NCBI RefSeq assembly: GCF_001899075.1
Contig: NZ_MKVA01000008.1
Coordinates: 1-64,000 of the forward strand
Direction of reading: 5' to 3'
Length of the DNA: 64,000 nt
Origin: Devosia sp. 67-54
Lineage (GTDB): Bacteria; Pseudomonadota; Alphaproteobacteria; Rhizobiales; Devosiaceae
This document shows positions 53,582 to 63,654 of the stretch, in pieces. The stretch's first letter is position 1. Each line of letters opens with the position of its first letter. Below the pieces are notes generated by a model that ran no database searches, was not told the origin of the DNA, and was given only the letters and a program-made list of their open reading frames with translations. The translations under genes were made by a program, and so were the position numbers.

Positions 53582-54580
53582 TTAGTTGGGCCTGCGCTCG
53601 TTGGCGTCTTCGCGCAGCATCGCCTCGATCAGCTCGCGCAGCTTCTTGTTGGTGTCGCCTTGCTCTTCGATGTGGATGCGCAGATCCGCCTGCTCGGCCC
53701 GGATGTGCTTGACCAGCCCGTCGATGCCGCGCGCCAGCTCCGCCATGGCGCGAATGGCATTCTGCGACGAATCCGAGCTCTGCATGGTCGAGCCCAGCCG
53801 CTCGATCATCGCCGCCATCTCCTCGCCCGGCAGGCCCATGCCGGTCGCCTGCATCTGCGTCACCGGATGGTCGAGCTCGGTCATCGAGGTCATCCAGTCC
53901 TCGAGATCGGTGTAGAAGGCGTTCTGCGCCTGGCTCGCCTGCAGATCGAGAAAGCCCAGGATCAGCGAGCCGCTGAGGCCGAGCAGCGAGGCCGAGAACG
54001 CCGTGCCCATGCCCTGCAGCGGGCCGGTGAGGCCGGCCTTCAGATTTTCGAACAGCGTCGCCGTGTCGCCCGACGAGGTGTCGAGCGCGGCGATGGTGGA
54101 GCCGACATTGGTCACCGTCTCGAGCAGGCCGAAGAAGGTGCCGAGCAGGCCGAGAAACACCAACAGGCCGGTGAGGTAGCGCGAGGTGTCCTTGGCCTCG
54201 TCGAGCCGGTTGCCCACCGAATCGAGGATCGAGCGCATCGAGGACGGGGTGATCACCGCCTCGCCCAGCCGGTCGCGCAGCATGCCGGCGACCGGGGCGA
54301 GCAGCACCGGCTGGCGCACCCGCGCCATGGTGCCGTCCTGCATCGAGTTCACCCATTTGATCTCGGGGAACAGCCGCATGATCTGGCGGAAGCTGAGCAC
54401 GATGCCGATCGCCGCGACCAGGATGATCAGCGAGTTGATGAACGGGTTGGCCCAGAAGAAGGTGATGATCCGGTTCGACAGGATCACCCCGACCAGCGCC
54501 ACGATGACGAGGAAGACCACGTTCTTGACGAGGTAGATCGTCGGGCTTTTCAGATGATAGGGGTCGTAGTTCTGCGACAT
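53582..54580 (-). CDS. MotA/TolQ/ExbB-type channel protein
   Basis: A protein of 332 residues. Membrane segments at about residues 20-60, 135-160 and 190-215 carry the family pattern (LTGLLVFLGLLGTFFGLLET and GMGTAFSASLLGLSGSLILG). The C-terminal cytoplasmic part is a coiled coil (IEEQGDTNKKLRELIEAMLR). It should form a proton channel with the MotB-like partner encoded immediately downstream. Not part of a flagellar set; a third energised envelope motor beside Tol is likely. Confidence 0.87.
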   Translation of the reverse strand: MSQNYDPYHLKSPTIYLVKNVVFLVIVALVGVILSNRIITFFWANPFINSLIILVAAIGIVLSFRQIMRLFPEIKWVNSMQDGTMARVRQPVLLAPVAGMLRDRLGEAVITPSSMRSILDSVGNRLDEAKDTSRYLTGLLVFLGLLGTFFGLLETVTNVGSTIAALDTSSGDTATLFENLKAGLTGPLQGMGTAFSASLLGLSGSLILGFLDLQASQAQNAFYTDLEDWMTSMTELDHPVTQMQATGMGLPGEEMAAMIERLGSTMQSSDSSQNAIRAMAELARGIDGLVKHIRAEQADLRIHIEEQGDTNKKLRELIEAMLREDANERRPN

Positions 54581-54685
54581 GGCCCAGCCGGATTCGCCCT
54601 CTTGGGGCCGCAAGACTAGTCACACCATTCCGGCGTGACAATGGCTTGGGCACGTCGGTTCAATGACAGTTTGGCGCGCGCCGGC

Positions 54686-55480
54686 CTATTTGACGGCCTT
54701 GATGATCTTGAGCAGCTGGCCCTGCAGCGTCTCGTTGCCCGCCACCACCTCGCCGTTCCAGATGCTGCCGGCGCCGCCCGAGAAATCGCTCATCGTGCCG
54801 CCGGCCTCGCGCAGCAGCAGCGCGCCCGGCGCCACGTCCCACGGCTTGAGCCCGGCTTCCCAATAGCCGTCGAAGCGCCCGGCGGCGAGCCAGGCGAGAT
54901 CGGTCGAGGCCGAGCCGGTGCGGCGGATGCCCGACACCGCGGGGACGACCTGCACCATCTGCCGCAATTGCAGCAGGTCGCTTGCCCGCCCCTGCGAATT
55001 GATGCCGGTGACCACCACCGCGTCGGCGAGGTGCTTGCGGCCCCCGACGCGCAGCCGCTTCTTGTCGTCGAGCCAGGCGCCGCCGCCCTTTTCGGCGACA
55101 TAGAGCTCTTCCATCACCGGATTGTAGATCACCGAGGCGACGATCTCGTCGCCGCGCTGCAGCGCGATGGCCACCGCGAACAGCGGGATGCCGTGCAGGA
55201 AATTCGTGGTGCCGTCGAGTGGATCGATGATCCAGCGATGCTGGCCGTCGCTGCCCTTGATCTCGCCGCCCTCTTCCATCAGGAAGCCGTAGGTCGGCCG
55301 CGCCTTGCTGAGCTCGGCATGCACGATCTTCTCGGCCGCCTTGTCGGCGTTGGTGACGAAATCCGCCGGCCCCTTCACCGACACCTGCAGGTTTTCCACC
55401 TCGCCGAAATCGCGCACCAGCGACCGGCCGGCCTTGAGCGCCGCCGTGACCATGATGTTGAGAAGCGCCGACCGGGCCAT
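54686..55480 (-). CDS. Inositol monophosphatase family protein (SuhB-like)
   Basis: A Mg-dependent phosphatase of 264 residues with the family's metal and substrate motifs: FLMEEGGEIKG, WIIDPLDGTTNFLHGIP and WDVAPGALLLREAGG. It could act on inositol phosphates, as SuhB in ribosome maturation, or on related sugars. ATG 55480 (MARSALLNIM) fits the usual SuhB start. The upstream Sel1 gene stops 85 bases away on the same strand. Confidence 0.9.
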   Translation of the reverse strand: MARSALLNIMVTAALKAGRSLVRDFGEVENLQVSVKGPADFVTNADKAAEKIVHAELSKARPTYGFLMEEGGEIKGSDGQHRWIIDPLDGTTNFLHGIPLFAVAIALQRGDEIVASVIYNPVMEELYVAEKGGGAWLDDKKRLRVGGRKHLADAVVVTGINSQGRASDLLQLRQMVQVVPAVSGIRRTGSASTDLAWLAAGRFDGYWEAGLKPWDVAPGALLLREAGGTMSDFSGGAGSIWNGEVVAGNETLQGQLLKIIKAVK

Positions 55481-55565
55481 GTGCAAGGACTTTTCGTGAA
55501 AGGAAGTTGCGCTATCTGGCGCAGAACGGCCGGAGATTCAAGCGCCGGCGGCGCTTCGGCGGCGG

Positions 55566-56666
55566 TCAGCCGCTGCCGGCCAGCTTGGTCGAGGATACCG
55601 ACTTGGCGGTCTCGCGCATCCGGGCGGCCTCCGCCGCCATGTCCTCGGCGGTCGGCGGCCTGCTCGGCCAGAAGCGGGCCAGCTCCTCGGCGTCGTTGAT
55701 CTCGGTCTGCGACAGCCCGGCGAGCAGCTTGTCGAGCTGCGGGTCGGACAGCCCCTGCCGCCGCGCCAGCGCCCGCCACATCGCTGCCTGCTTGAGGTCG
55801 GCGTCGACGCCCTCGCCCACCGCCAGAAGCTTGGCGTAGCGGTTCTGCGCCACCGGATTGCCGGCATTGGCGGCGCGCTCGTACCAGCCTACCGCCTCGT
55901 GCAGGTTCCGGCTCACGCCCTTGCCCATGTAGAGCAGCGTCGCGTAGTCGATCTCGGCCTCGACCAGACCCTGCTGCGCCGCGAGCCCGATCTGCCGCGC
56001 GCCCTCGGCGGGATTTGGGGCGATGCCGGCGCCCTCCATCAGCATCGAGCCGTAATCGTATTGCGCCTCTGCAAGGCCCGCGTCGGCCGCCGCCTTCATC
56101 AGCCTCGCCGCATCGACCAGGCTGGGCGAGGCGTCGGTGCCCTCCACATGCAGCAGCGCCAGATTGTATTCGGCCGGCGGATAGCCCTTGTCGGACGCCT
56201 GCTTGAACAGCTCGGCCGCCTTCTGCCGGTTCTTCGGCACCCCGTCGCCGTTGAGATAGAGCAGGCCCAGCTCGAACGCCGCCATGCGGTCGCCGTTCTT
56301 GGCCGCCAGCGTGTACCAGCTCGACGCGCGCGCCACGTTTTCAGCAACGCCCAGGCCCTTGGCGTAGATTTCGGCGATCAGCGTCTGCGCCGCCGGATCG
56401 GCATTTTCGGCGCGCGGCAGCGCCAGCGCCAGCGCCGTGAGGTAGTAGCCGCGCTGGAACGCCCCATAGGCGTCGTCGCGCTTGGAGAAGATGTCGTTGC
56501 TGATCGAGGCGGCGTCGCTGCCGGCGCTTTCGGGCGTCGGCAGCATGTCCTCGAGCCCCAGCGAATTGTCGATATGCGGCATGTCCTGCGAGGACGCGGC
56601 AGTGCTGGCCGCCAGCGCCGGCGCTGTCAGTAGCAGCACGAGCATTGCCGCAAGGCGCAGCGTCAT
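55566..56666 (-). CDS. Secreted Sel1-repeat protein
   Basis: A protein of 366 residues. A signal peptide (LAAMLVLLLTAPALAAS) is followed by about six Sel1-like (TPR-related) repeats from residue 90 onwards, each with the A-x-G-x(2)-YxxG-x-G pattern (for example AEIYAKGLGVAENVARASSW, YNLALLHVEGTD). Such periplasmic scaffolds bind other envelope proteins. Its ATG overlaps the stop of the ThiE-like gene (ATGA), so it is co-translated with it. Confidence 0.88.
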   Translation of the reverse strand: MTLRLAAMLVLLLTAPALAASTAASSQDMPHIDNSLGLEDMLPTPESAGSDAASISNDIFSKRDDAYGAFQRGYYLTALALALPRAENADPAAQTLIAEIYAKGLGVAENVARASSWYTLAAKNGDRMAAFELGLLYLNGDGVPKNRQKAAELFKQASDKGYPPAEYNLALLHVEGTDASPSLVDAARLMKAAADAGLAEAQYDYGSMLMEGAGIAPNPAEGARQIGLAAQQGLVEAEIDYATLLYMGKGVSRNLHEAVGWYERAANAGNPVAQNRYAKLLAVGEGVDADLKQAAMWRALARRQGLSDPQLDKLLAGLSQTEINDAEELARFWPSRPPTAEDMAAEAARMRETAKSVSSTKLAGSG

Positions 56667-57268
56667 GGGTTGGCCTCCAGCGCCCTGGCGATGGCTTCGA
56701 GCCGCGCCGTGACGCCTTCGGACGCCGTCCACACGCTCTCGCCCAGCCCGATGAACTCGGCGCCCTCCGAGGTCGCCGTCTCCGCCGTCGCCGCGGGGTC
56801 GGAGAGCACGCTGGGCACCTCCATGATCTCGGCCCACCAGCGCGCCATTTCGCGCTGCTCCGGATCGCGCGGACCGGCAAGCGGCCCGAAGAAGATGTAG
56901 TCCGGGCCGAGTTCGCCCTTGCTCATGGCGTCGTGGCGCGAGGCGATACGACCGGCGCCGACGATGAAATCGGGCTTCAGCGCCTGCGTGGCGGCGCGCA
57001 CCTCGTTGACGCCGCCCTCGACATGGATGCCGTCGACCCCCAGCGTGCGCACCAGCCCCGGATCGCCCTCGATCAGCACGGCGACGCCCGCCGCCTGCGC
57101 CCGCGGCGCCACGGCTTTGACCAGCGCCTTGTAGCTGCCTTCCGGGCGGCTGCCGCGCGGCAGCAGCAGCGCCGCCACCGGCGACGCCGCCAGCGCCTCG
57201 TCCAGCATGCGGGTGCAGGCCGTGGCGTCGACGTCGGGGGAGGCAATCAGGAAAATCTGCGCGGTCAT
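56663..57268 (-). CDS. Divergent ThiE/TenI-like protein
   Basis: A TIM-barrel protein of 201 residues related to thiamine-phosphate synthase. The barrel pattern is visible (VAVLIEGDPGLVRTLGVDGIHVEGG, about residues 62-86, and PDYIFFGPLAG). The key ThiE catalytic features are weak: the IND and the GP-x-F-x-T-x-TK pyrophosphate loop are replaced by IEGD and GPLAGPRDPEQ. It may have lost ThiE activity or act on another phosphate. It sits 56 bases behind aldolase, far from thiamine genes. Confidence 0.75.
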   Translation of the reverse strand: MTAQIFLIASPDVDATACTRMLDEALAASPVAALLLPRGSRPEGSYKALVKAVAPRAQAAGVAVLIEGDPGLVRTLGVDGIHVEGGVNEVRAATQALKPDFIVGAGRIASRHDAMSKGELGPDYIFFGPLAGPRDPEQREMARWWAEIMEVPSVLSDPAATAETATSEGAEFIGLGESVWTASEGVTARLEAIARALEANP

Positions 57269-57324
57269 GGGCGGCCTTCTATCAGAAGCCGACGTTCTTA
57301 CCGCAGATTCTGGCAGCAAATAGG

Positions 57325-58374
57325 TTAAGCGGCGCGGTCGAGCTCCGGCTGCCACTTTCCGAGGGCCGCCAGGCTGTTCATCTTCGCCCGGTGCGCGAAC
57401 GCCACCTGCGCCTGCGGCACATTGGCCAGGTCCCCGCCCCACAGCAGCATGGCCGCGTTCTGCAGCGCCCGCCCGTACGAGAAGGTCAGCGCCCAGGGCA
57501 GCGGCCCCATGCGGTTCATCGCCGAAAGGTTGGCCGTGGCGGCCGCGTCGGACTGCCCGCCGGAGAGGAAGGCGATCCCCGGCACGCTCGCCGGCACCTG
57601 CGCCTTGAGCACGTTCAGCGTCGCCGCCGCGATCTCGCTGTCGCTCGGCCGCTCGGCCGACCGCACCCCCGGCGTCACCATATTGGGCTTGAGCAGCATG
57701 CCGCCGAGGTCGACGCCGGCAAGCCGCAATTCCTCGAACACCGTCGCCAGCGTCTCGCCGGTCACCTCGGCGCAGCGCTGCATCGAATGGTCGCCCGGCT
57801 CGCCGTCGGCCAGCACCTCGGGCTCCACCACCGGCACGATCCCCGCCTCCTGGCAGAGCGCCGCGTAGCGCGCCAGTACATGCGCATTGGCGCGGATGCC
57901 GTTGCGCGACGGCGCATAGTCGCTGACCGCGATGACGCCGCGCCATTTCGCGAATTTGGCGCCGAGCCTCGCATATTCCTCCAGCCGGTGCCGGAGGCCG
58001 TCGAGCCCTTCGGTGATCTTTTCGCCCTTGGTGCCCGGCATCGCGAAGGCGCCGCGATCGACCTTGATCCCCGGGATCACGTCGGTCTCGGCGAACAGCG
58101 CCACGAACGGCGTGCCGTCGGCCGCCGACTGCTTCAGCGTCTCCTCGGTGAGGATCACCCCGGAAATGTACTGCCGCATCGCCTCGGTGGAGCGGAACAG
58201 CATCTCGCGATAGTCGCGCCGCGTCTCGAACGTCACCGGCAGCCCGATCACCGCGAACCGCTTGGCGATGGTTCCCTCCGATTCGTCGGCAGCAAGGATG
58301 CCCATGCCGGGCGCAACAAGCTTACGGGCGACATCGTTGGGCGACGGCACGGGCAACTCCTCATTGGGGGACAT
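57325..58374 (-). CDS. Class I fructose-bisphosphate aldolase
   Basis: Cleaves fructose 1,6-bisphosphate to two triose phosphates by a Schiff base, with no metal. The protein of 349 residues is of the animal/plant type: APGMGILAADESEGTIAKRF near the start, the paired Lys in KFAKWRGVIAV, and the Schiff-base Lys in GGMLLKPNMVTPG. It lies 91 bases after pgk on the same strand. Works with the neighbouring gap, pgk and tkt products. Confidence 0.95.
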   Translation of the reverse strand: MSPNEELPVPSPNDVARKLVAPGMGILAADESEGTIAKRFAVIGLPVTFETRRDYREMLFRSTEAMRQYISGVILTEETLKQSAADGTPFVALFAETDVIPGIKVDRGAFAMPGTKGEKITEGLDGLRHRLEEYARLGAKFAKWRGVIAVSDYAPSRNGIRANAHVLARYAALCQEAGIVPVVEPEVLADGEPGDHSMQRCAEVTGETLATVFEELRLAGVDLGGMLLKPNMVTPGVRSAERPSDSEIAAATLNVLKAQVPASVPGIAFLSGGQSDAAATANLSAMNRMGPLPWALTFSYGRALQNAAMLLWGGDLANVPQAQVAFAHRAKMNSLAALGKWQPELDRAA

Positions 58375-58465
58375 CCCGACAATAGCCGCGTACGCCGAAA
58401 GTTCCGATTGGCCGAGAGGCGTAGGACGAAAGTCGAAGTGGCCGGGCAGGCCGCGGCGGCAGCCC

Positions 58466-59668
58466 CTATTTCGTCATCAGCGCCGCGACGCCCGGCAGCA
58501 CCTTGCCTTCCATCCATTCGAGGAAGGCGCCGCCGGCGGTGGACACATAGGTGAAATCGTCCTTCACCCCGGCATGCGCCAGCGCCGACACCGTGTCGCC
58601 GCCGCCCGCCACCGAAACCAGCTTGCCGGCCTTGGTGCGGCTCGCCACATGGCGGGCGATCTCGGTCGTGCCCTCGTCGAACGGCGGCGTCTCGAACGCC
58701 CCCAGCGGGCCGTTCCATACCAGCGTCGCCGCCTCGTCGATGGCGCCCTTGATGCGCACCCGCGACTGCGGGCCGACATCGAGAATCATGCCCTCGGGGT
58801 CCATGGCGTCGAGCCCGTAATTCTGGTGCGGCGCGTTGGCCGCGAAATGCCACGCCACCACGCCGTCGACCGGCACGATGATGGCGCAATTGGTCTTCTC
58901 CGCCTTGGCTAGAATGGCGTTCACGGTGTCGCCCATGTCCCGCTCGGCCAGCGACTTGCCGACGCCGATGCCCTGCGCCAACAGGAAGGTGTTGGCCATG
59001 GCGCCGCCGATCACCAGCGCATCGACCTTGCCCACGAGGTTCTCGAGCAGCTCGATCTTGGTCGACACCTTGGCGCCGCCGACCACCGCGACCACCGGCT
59101 TTTTCGGCGAGCCGAGCCCCCGCTCCAGCGCCTCGAGCTCGGCCTGCATCGCGAGCCCCGCCGCCGCCGGCAGCAGATGCGCCAGCCCTTCGGTCGAGGC
59201 ATGCGCCCGGTGCGCCGCCGAAAACGCGTCGTTGATGTAGATATCGCCCAGCGACGCCATTTTCCTGGCGAGCTCCGGGTCGTTGGCCTCCTCGCCCGGC
59301 GTGAAGCGCGTGTTCTCGAGCACCAGGATCGAGCCGTCGGGGGCCGAGTCGATGGCTTTCTTGGCGGCGCTCACATCCACCCAGTCGGTATCCACGAAGC
59401 CGACGCGATGCCCGGTTGCCTGCGCCACCGCCGGCACCACCTGCTCCAGCGAGAAGGCCTTGTCGACCTTGCCCTTGGGCCGGCCGAAATGGCTGATGAG
59501 GATGGCCTTGCCGCCGGCCTTGATGATCTCGCGGATGGTCGGCACCACGCGCTCGATGCGCGTCGCATCGGTCACCTTGCCATCCTGCACCGGCACGTTG
59601 AGATCGGCCCGCAGCAGCACCCGCTTGCCCTTGAAATCCATGCCCTCGATGGTCTTGAAGTTGCTCAT
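58466..59668 (-). CDS. pgk: Phosphoglycerate kinase
   Basis: Makes ATP from 1,3-bisphosphoglycerate. The protein of 400 residues has the N-terminal substrate domain ([19 protein letters not shown]) with the ISHFGRPKG loop, and the C-terminal nucleotide domain ([15 protein letters not shown], and the [13 protein letters not shown] phosphate loop). ATG at 59668 gives the standard start. It follows gap in gene order, but an oppositely oriented VOC gene and the gap terminator lie between. Confidence 0.97.
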   Translation of the reverse strand: MSNFKTIEGMDFKGKRVLLRADLNVPVQDGKVTDATRIERVVPTIREIIKAGGKAILISHFGRPKGKVDKAFSLEQVVPAVAQATGHRVGFVDTDWVDVSAAKKAIDSAPDGSILVLENTRFTPGEEANDPELARKMASLGDIYINDAFSAAHRAHASTEGLAHLLPAAAGLAMQAELEALERGLGSPKKPVVAVVGGAKVSTKIELLENLVGKVDALVIGGAMANTFLLAQGIGVGKSLAERDMGDTVNAILAKAEKTNCAIIVPVDGVVAWHFAANAPHQNYGLDAMDPEGMILDVGPQSRVRIKGAIDEAATLVWNGPLGAFETPPFDEGTTEIARHVASRTKAGKLVSVAGGGDTVSALAHAGVKDDFTYVSTAGGAFLEWMEGKVLPGVAALMTK

Positions 59669-59737
59669 CGCGCTGTCCTGCTGCAAAGTTTTGCGGTTGT
59701 GATAGCGGCCCCCGCCGCGAAATGAAAGGGACGGACC

Positions 59738-60136
59738 ATGCAGCTCAAGCGCGGACGCATGCTCGACCACCTGCATCTGCGGACCCGCGACCTCGCGGCC
59801 AGCCGCCGCTTCTACGGCGCCATCCTCGATATCCTCGGCATCCCCGTCGTCGACGGCCCCGGCCATTTCTTCGCCGACGAGCTATGGGTCGATGGCGGCG
59901 ACACGCCGAGCCGCGTGCACTTCGCCTTCCAGGCGCCCGACCGCGACACCGTCGAGCGCTGGTATGCGGCCGGCCTCGCCGCCGGCGGTCGCGACAACGG
60001 CGCTCCCGGCGAGCGGCCGTACCACCCCGGCTACTACGCCGCCTTCCTGCTCGACCCCGACGGCAACAATGTCGAGGCCGTGTTCCACGGCCCCAGCACC
60101 CGCAGCGCCGACGCCGTCACCATCACCGCCGGATGA
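59738..60136 (+). CDS. VOC-superfamily (glyoxalase/dioxygenase-like) protein
   Basis: A protein of 132 residues with one vicinal-oxygen-chelate fold: [20 protein letters not shown] at the start and the second half [20 protein letters not shown] with the possible metal Glu in VEAVFH and a His at the start. Members range from glyoxalase I to fosfomycin-resistance enzymes; the substrate is not known. It is on the opposite strand to its glycolytic neighbours, between gap and pgk. Confidence 0.85.
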   Translation: MQLKRGRMLDHLHLRTRDLAASRRFYGAILDILGIPVVDGPGHFFADELWVDGGDTPSRVHFAFQAPDRDTVERWYAAGLAAGGRDNGAPGERPYHPGYYAAFLLDPDGNNVEAVFHGPSTRSADAVTITAG

Positions 60137-60140
60137 AAAC

Positions 60141-60166
60141 AAAAAGGGGGCCGTCGCGGCCCCCTT
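60141..60166. terminator. Terminator after gap (two-way)
   Basis: A ten-base perfect stem AAGGGGGCCG / CGGCCCCCTT with a TCG loop (60144-60166). On the minus strand it is followed by TTTGTTTTC, so it ends the tkt-gap transcript, and it can also serve the VOC gene. Confidence 0.9.
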
Positions 60167-60189
60167 CGATCCTTCGACGACAGCCGGCG

Positions 60190-61197
60190 TCAGAGCGTCT
60201 TGGCCAACGCCGCCGTGACGTCGCACATGCGGTTCGAAAAGCCCCATTCGTTGTCGTACCAGCCCATCACCGTGACGAAATTGCCCTCGATCACCTTGGT
60301 CTGGTCGAGCAGGATGGTGGCCGAGTGCGGGTCGTGGTTGAGGTCGGACGAGACCAGCGGCGCGCGCGTATAGGTCATGATGCCCTTGAGCGGGCCGTCG
60401 GACGCCGCGATCAGCGCGTCGTTGATTTCCTGCGCCGTGGTGTTGCGGCCGGCCATGAAGTTGAGGTCGACCAGCGACACGTTCGGCGTCGGCACGCGGA
60501 TCGAGATGCCGTCGAGCTTGCCCTTGAGCTCGGGCAGCACCAGGCCGATGGCCTTGGCCGCGCCGGTCGAGGTCGGGATCTGGCTCAGCGCCGCGGCGCG
60601 GGCGCGATACAGGTCCTTGTGCATGGTGTCGAGCGTCGGCTGGTCGCCGGTGTAGGAATGGATGGTGGTCATCATGCCCTTTTCGATGCCCACCAGCTCG
60701 TTCATCACCTTGGCCATCGGCGCGAGGCAGTTGGTGGTGCACGAGCCGTTCGAGATCACGATGTGATCCTTGCTCAGCTTCTTGTCGTTGATGCCGTACA
60801 CCACGGTGAAATCGGCGCCTTCCGCCGGCGCCGAGACGATCACCTTCTTGGCGCCTGCCGCGAGGTGCGCCGACGCCTTCTCCCTGGAGGTGAAGATGCC
60901 GGTGCATTCGAGCACGATGTCGATGCCCAGTTCCTTGTGCGGCAGCTCGGCCGGATTCTTGATCGCCGTCACCTTGATCGGCTTGCCGCCGACCGAGATG
61001 GTGTCGCCCGAAACCGTCACCTCGTGCGGGAATTTGCCGTGCACGCTGTCGTAGCGCAGCAGATGCGCATTGGTCTCGACCGGGCCGAGATCGTTCACCG
61101 CCACCACTTCGATGTCGGTTCGGCCGGATTCGACGATGGCGCGCAGGATGTTGCGCCCGATGCGGCCAAAACCATTGATTGCGACGCGTACAGCCAT
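60190..61197 (-). CDS. gap: Glyceraldehyde-3-phosphate dehydrogenase, type I
   Basis: NAD-dependent oxidation and phosphorylation of glyceraldehyde 3-phosphate. The protein of 335 residues has the Rossmann start [19 protein letters not shown], the active-site Cys in [12 protein letters not shown], the His in HSYTGDQ, and the C-terminal [11 protein letters not shown]. Asp/Asn pattern VNDLGP at the cofactor site suits NAD. It lies 46 bases after tkt and ends at a terminator. Confidence 0.97.
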   Translation of the reverse strand: MAVRVAINGFGRIGRNILRAIVESGRTDIEVVAVNDLGPVETNAHLLRYDSVHGKFPHEVTVSGDTISVGGKPIKVTAIKNPAELPHKELGIDIVLECTGIFTSREKASAHLAAGAKKVIVSAPAEGADFTVVYGINDKKLSKDHIVISNGSCTTNCLAPMAKVMNELVGIEKGMMTTIHSYTGDQPTLDTMHKDLYRARAAALSQIPTSTGAAKAIGLVLPELKGKLDGISIRVPTPNVSLVDLNFMAGRNTTAQEINDALIAASDGPLKGIMTYTRAPLVSSDLNHDPHSATILLDQTKVIEGNFVTVMGWYDNEWGFSNRMCDVTAALAKTL

Positions 61198-61243
61198 GAT
61201 GGCTCCTTGGATACCTTGCTATTCGGGGGTGAACGGGGCTGCC

Positions 61244-63223
61244 TTACAACTGCAGCGTCACGGCTTCAACTACGCCGTTGGGCGTGATGCCGAAATACTC
61301 GTAGAGCTGCTCGGCCGGCGCGCTGGCGCCGAACGAGGTCATGCCCACGAAGTGGCCCTTCTCGCCCAGCAGCTTCTGCCAGCTGAGCCCGATGCCCGCC
61401 TCGACCGCCACGCGCGCCTTCGGCTTGCCGATGAGCTTGGCCTTGTACGCGTCCGGTTGCGCCTCGAACAATTCGAGCGAAGGCACCGAGATCACCTTGG
61501 CCGAAATGCCCTTGGCCTTGAGCAGCGGCAGCGCGTCGACGGCGATGGCGACTTCCGAGCCGGTGGCGAAGATCACCGCGTCGGCCGCATCGTCGCCGGC
61601 GATCTTGTAGGCGCCCTTGGCCGACAGATTGCCTTTGACGTATTCGGTGCGCAGCGCCGGCAGGTTCTGCCGGCTGAGCGCCAGGATCGATGGCCTGTTG
61701 TGGCTGTTGAGCGCGATCTGCCAGCATTCGAGCGTTTCCACCGCATCGGCGGGACGCAGCACCTGCATGTGCGGGATCGCCCGGAGCGTCGCCAGATGCT
61801 CGATCGGCTGGTGCGTCGGCCCGTCCTCGCCTAGACCGATGGAATCGTGCGTCATCACGTAGATGACGCGCTGCTCCATGATGGCGCTGAGCCGGATCGC
61901 CGGGCGGGCATAGTCGGTAAACACCAGGAAGGTGCCGCCATAGGGGATCAGCCCCTTGTGCAGCGCCATGCCGTTCATGATCCCGGCCATGCCGTGCTCG
62001 CGGATGCCGTAGCGCATGTAGCGGCCGAAGCGGTCCTGGTCGGTGAACGGCTTGGTCTGCGGCGTATCGGTGAGATTACTGCCGGTGAGGTCGGCCGAGC
62101 CACCGACCGTTTCGGGCACCGCCCCGTTGATCACGTCGAGCGCCATCTGGCTGGATTTGCGCGTCGCGACCTTCGGCTTGTCGGCAGTGAGCTTCTGCTT
62201 GTAGGCGTCGAGCGCCGCCTCGAGACCGGCTGGCAGATCGCCGGCGAGCCGCCGCTCGAATTCGCCGCGGCGGGCGGGATCGAGGCCGGCCAGCCGCCCC
62301 TGCCAGGCGCCGAATTCGTTGGCCGAGCGCGTGCCGGCGGCGCGCCAGGCATCGAGCGTTTCCTTGGGGATCTCGAAGGGCGGATAGGTGATGCCGAGGT
62401 TCTTCTTGGCCGCCGCCAGCTCGTCCTTGCCGAGCGGCGAGCCGTGCACCTTGTTGGTGCCCTCCTTGTTCGGCGCGCCGAAGCCGATGGTGGTGCGCGC
62501 CGCGATCAGCAGCGGCCGGGTGCTCTTCCTGGCGTCGTTCAGCGCCTGCTCGACCGCCGCCTGGTCGTGCCCGTCGATTGCAACGGTGTTCCAGCCCGAG
62601 GCCTCGAAGCGCTTGAGCTGGTCGGTGGAGTCGGCATTGGAGACGTGCCCGTCGATGGTGATGCCGTTATTGTCCCAGATCAGCGTCAGCTTGTTGAGGT
62701 TGAGGTGCCCGGCCAGCGAGATCGCCTCCTGGCTGATGCCCTCCATCAGGCAGCCGTCGCCGCACAGGCACCAGGTGTGATGGTCGACCACGTCCCGGGT
62801 GAACTCGGCGCCGAGCTTGGCTTCGGCGATCGCCATGCCCACGGCATTGGCGATGCCCTGCCCGAGCGGGCCGGTCGTCGTCTCGATGCCCTTGAGGAAG
62901 CCATGTTCCGGATGCCCGGCGGTCTTGCTGCCGAGCTGGCGGAAATTCTTGATCTGCTCGATCGTCGCATCCTCGTAGCCGAGCAGGTAGAGCGAGGCAT
63001 AGAGCAGCATCGAGCCATGCCCCGCGCTCAGCACGAACCGGTCGCGATCCGGCCAGTCGGGATGTTTCGGATCGAACTTCATGACCTTGGTGAACAGCAC
63101 CGTCGCGAGGTCGGCGCAGCCCATCGGCAGGCCGGGATGGCCGGAATTGGCCTTCTCCACCGCGTCCATGGCGAGGGAGCGAATGGCGTTGGCCATCTCG
63201 TCGGCGGTCTTTGAATTGGTCAT
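61244..63223 (-). CDS. tkt: Transketolase
   Basis: Thiamine-diphosphate enzyme of the pentose-phosphate and Calvin pathways, moving two-carbon units between sugar phosphates. The protein of 659 residues starts with [20 protein letters not shown], has the cofactor motif [13 protein letters not shown], the pyrimidine domain ([37 protein letters not shown]) and the C-terminal domain. First gene of tkt-gap. The upstream intergenic region carries a perfect palindrome. Confidence 0.97.
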   Translation of the reverse strand: MTNSKTADEMANAIRSLAMDAVEKANSGHPGLPMGCADLATVLFTKVMKFDPKHPDWPDRDRFVLSAGHGSMLLYASLYLLGYEDATIEQIKNFRQLGSKTAGHPEHGFLKGIETTTGPLGQGIANAVGMAIAEAKLGAEFTRDVVDHHTWCLCGDGCLMEGISQEAISLAGHLNLNKLTLIWDNNGITIDGHVSNADSTDQLKRFEASGWNTVAIDGHDQAAVEQALNDARKSTRPLLIAARTTIGFGAPNKEGTNKVHGSPLGKDELAAAKKNLGITYPPFEIPKETLDAWRAAGTRSANEFGAWQGRLAGLDPARRGEFERRLAGDLPAGLEAALDAYKQKLTADKPKVATRKSSQMALDVINGAVPETVGGSADLTGSNLTDTPQTKPFTDQDRFGRYMRYGIREHGMAGIMNGMALHKGLIPYGGTFLVFTDYARPAIRLSAIMEQRVIYVMTHDSIGLGEDGPTHQPIEHLATLRAIPHMQVLRPADAVETLECWQIALNSHNRPSILALSRQNLPALRTEYVKGNLSAKGAYKIAGDDAADAVIFATGSEVAIAVDALPLLKAKGISAKVISVPSLELFEAQPDAYKAKLIGKPKARVAVEAGIGLSWQKLLGEKGHFVGMTSFGASAPAEQLYEYFGITPNGVVEAVTLQL

Positions 63224-63316
63224 GAAATCCGCTCTTCTGCTGGTGATTTCGGGTCGGAAAAATGCCGGAAAACCGGCCTCCTCCCAAGCGGGGACTGGCT
63301 TAACAGGTTCGGTTTG

Positions 63317-63331
63317 CCTGTCAATGACAGG
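63317..63331. promoter_or_regulatory. Palindrome CCTGTCA-A-TGACAGG beside a -10-like CTATAG
   Basis: Perfect 7-base arms around one base. CTATAG, a -10-like element, follows at 63335-63340 on the plus strand. This sits in the 152-base gap between the divergent tkt and DUF4164-zapA genes. A repressor bound here would block the zapA-side promoter. Confidence 0.5.
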
Positions 63332-63375
63332 GCTCTATAGTGGTTCCGGCGGCACAGTGATTTGCGGGCGGAGCC

Positions 63376-63654
63376 ATGAGCGACATCGAGAACACCATCG
63401 AGGCGGCATCGGACCGCCTGGACCGCGCCTTCCAGCGCCTCGAGGCCAGCGTGCGCAGCCTCAACGGCCGCATGCGCACGCATGCGCGCATCGAGGCCGA
63501 CACGCAGAAGCTGCTGGCCGAGCGCGCCAAATTCGCCGGCGACCTCGACAAGGCCAGCGCCAGGGCCAAGCGGCTCGACGACGCCTCGGCCGAGGTCGCC
63601 CGCCGCCTCGTCGTCGCCATGGATACCGTCAACGAGGTGCTGCGTAATGCCTGA
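63376..63654 (+). CDS. DUF4164-family coiled-coil protein
   Basis: A protein of 92 residues with no signal or membrane segment; a single helical coiled coil (RLDRAFQRLEASVRSLNGRM, then KASARAKRLDDASAEVARRL). The family is found beside zapA in Hyphomicrobiales and probably helps in Z-ring assembly, but no function is proven. It overlaps zapA by 8 bases, indicating coupled translation. Confidence 0.85.
   Translation: MSDIENTIEAASDRLDRAFQRLEASVRSLNGRMRTHARIEADTQKLLAERAKFAGDLDKASARAKRLDDASAEVARRLVVAMDTVNEVLRNA

Noticed and set aside
55481-55565. suhB-type leader RNA upstream of the inositol monophosphatase gene
   Set aside because: I could not find the expected conserved hairpins; the gap is GC-rich with only the usual short stems.
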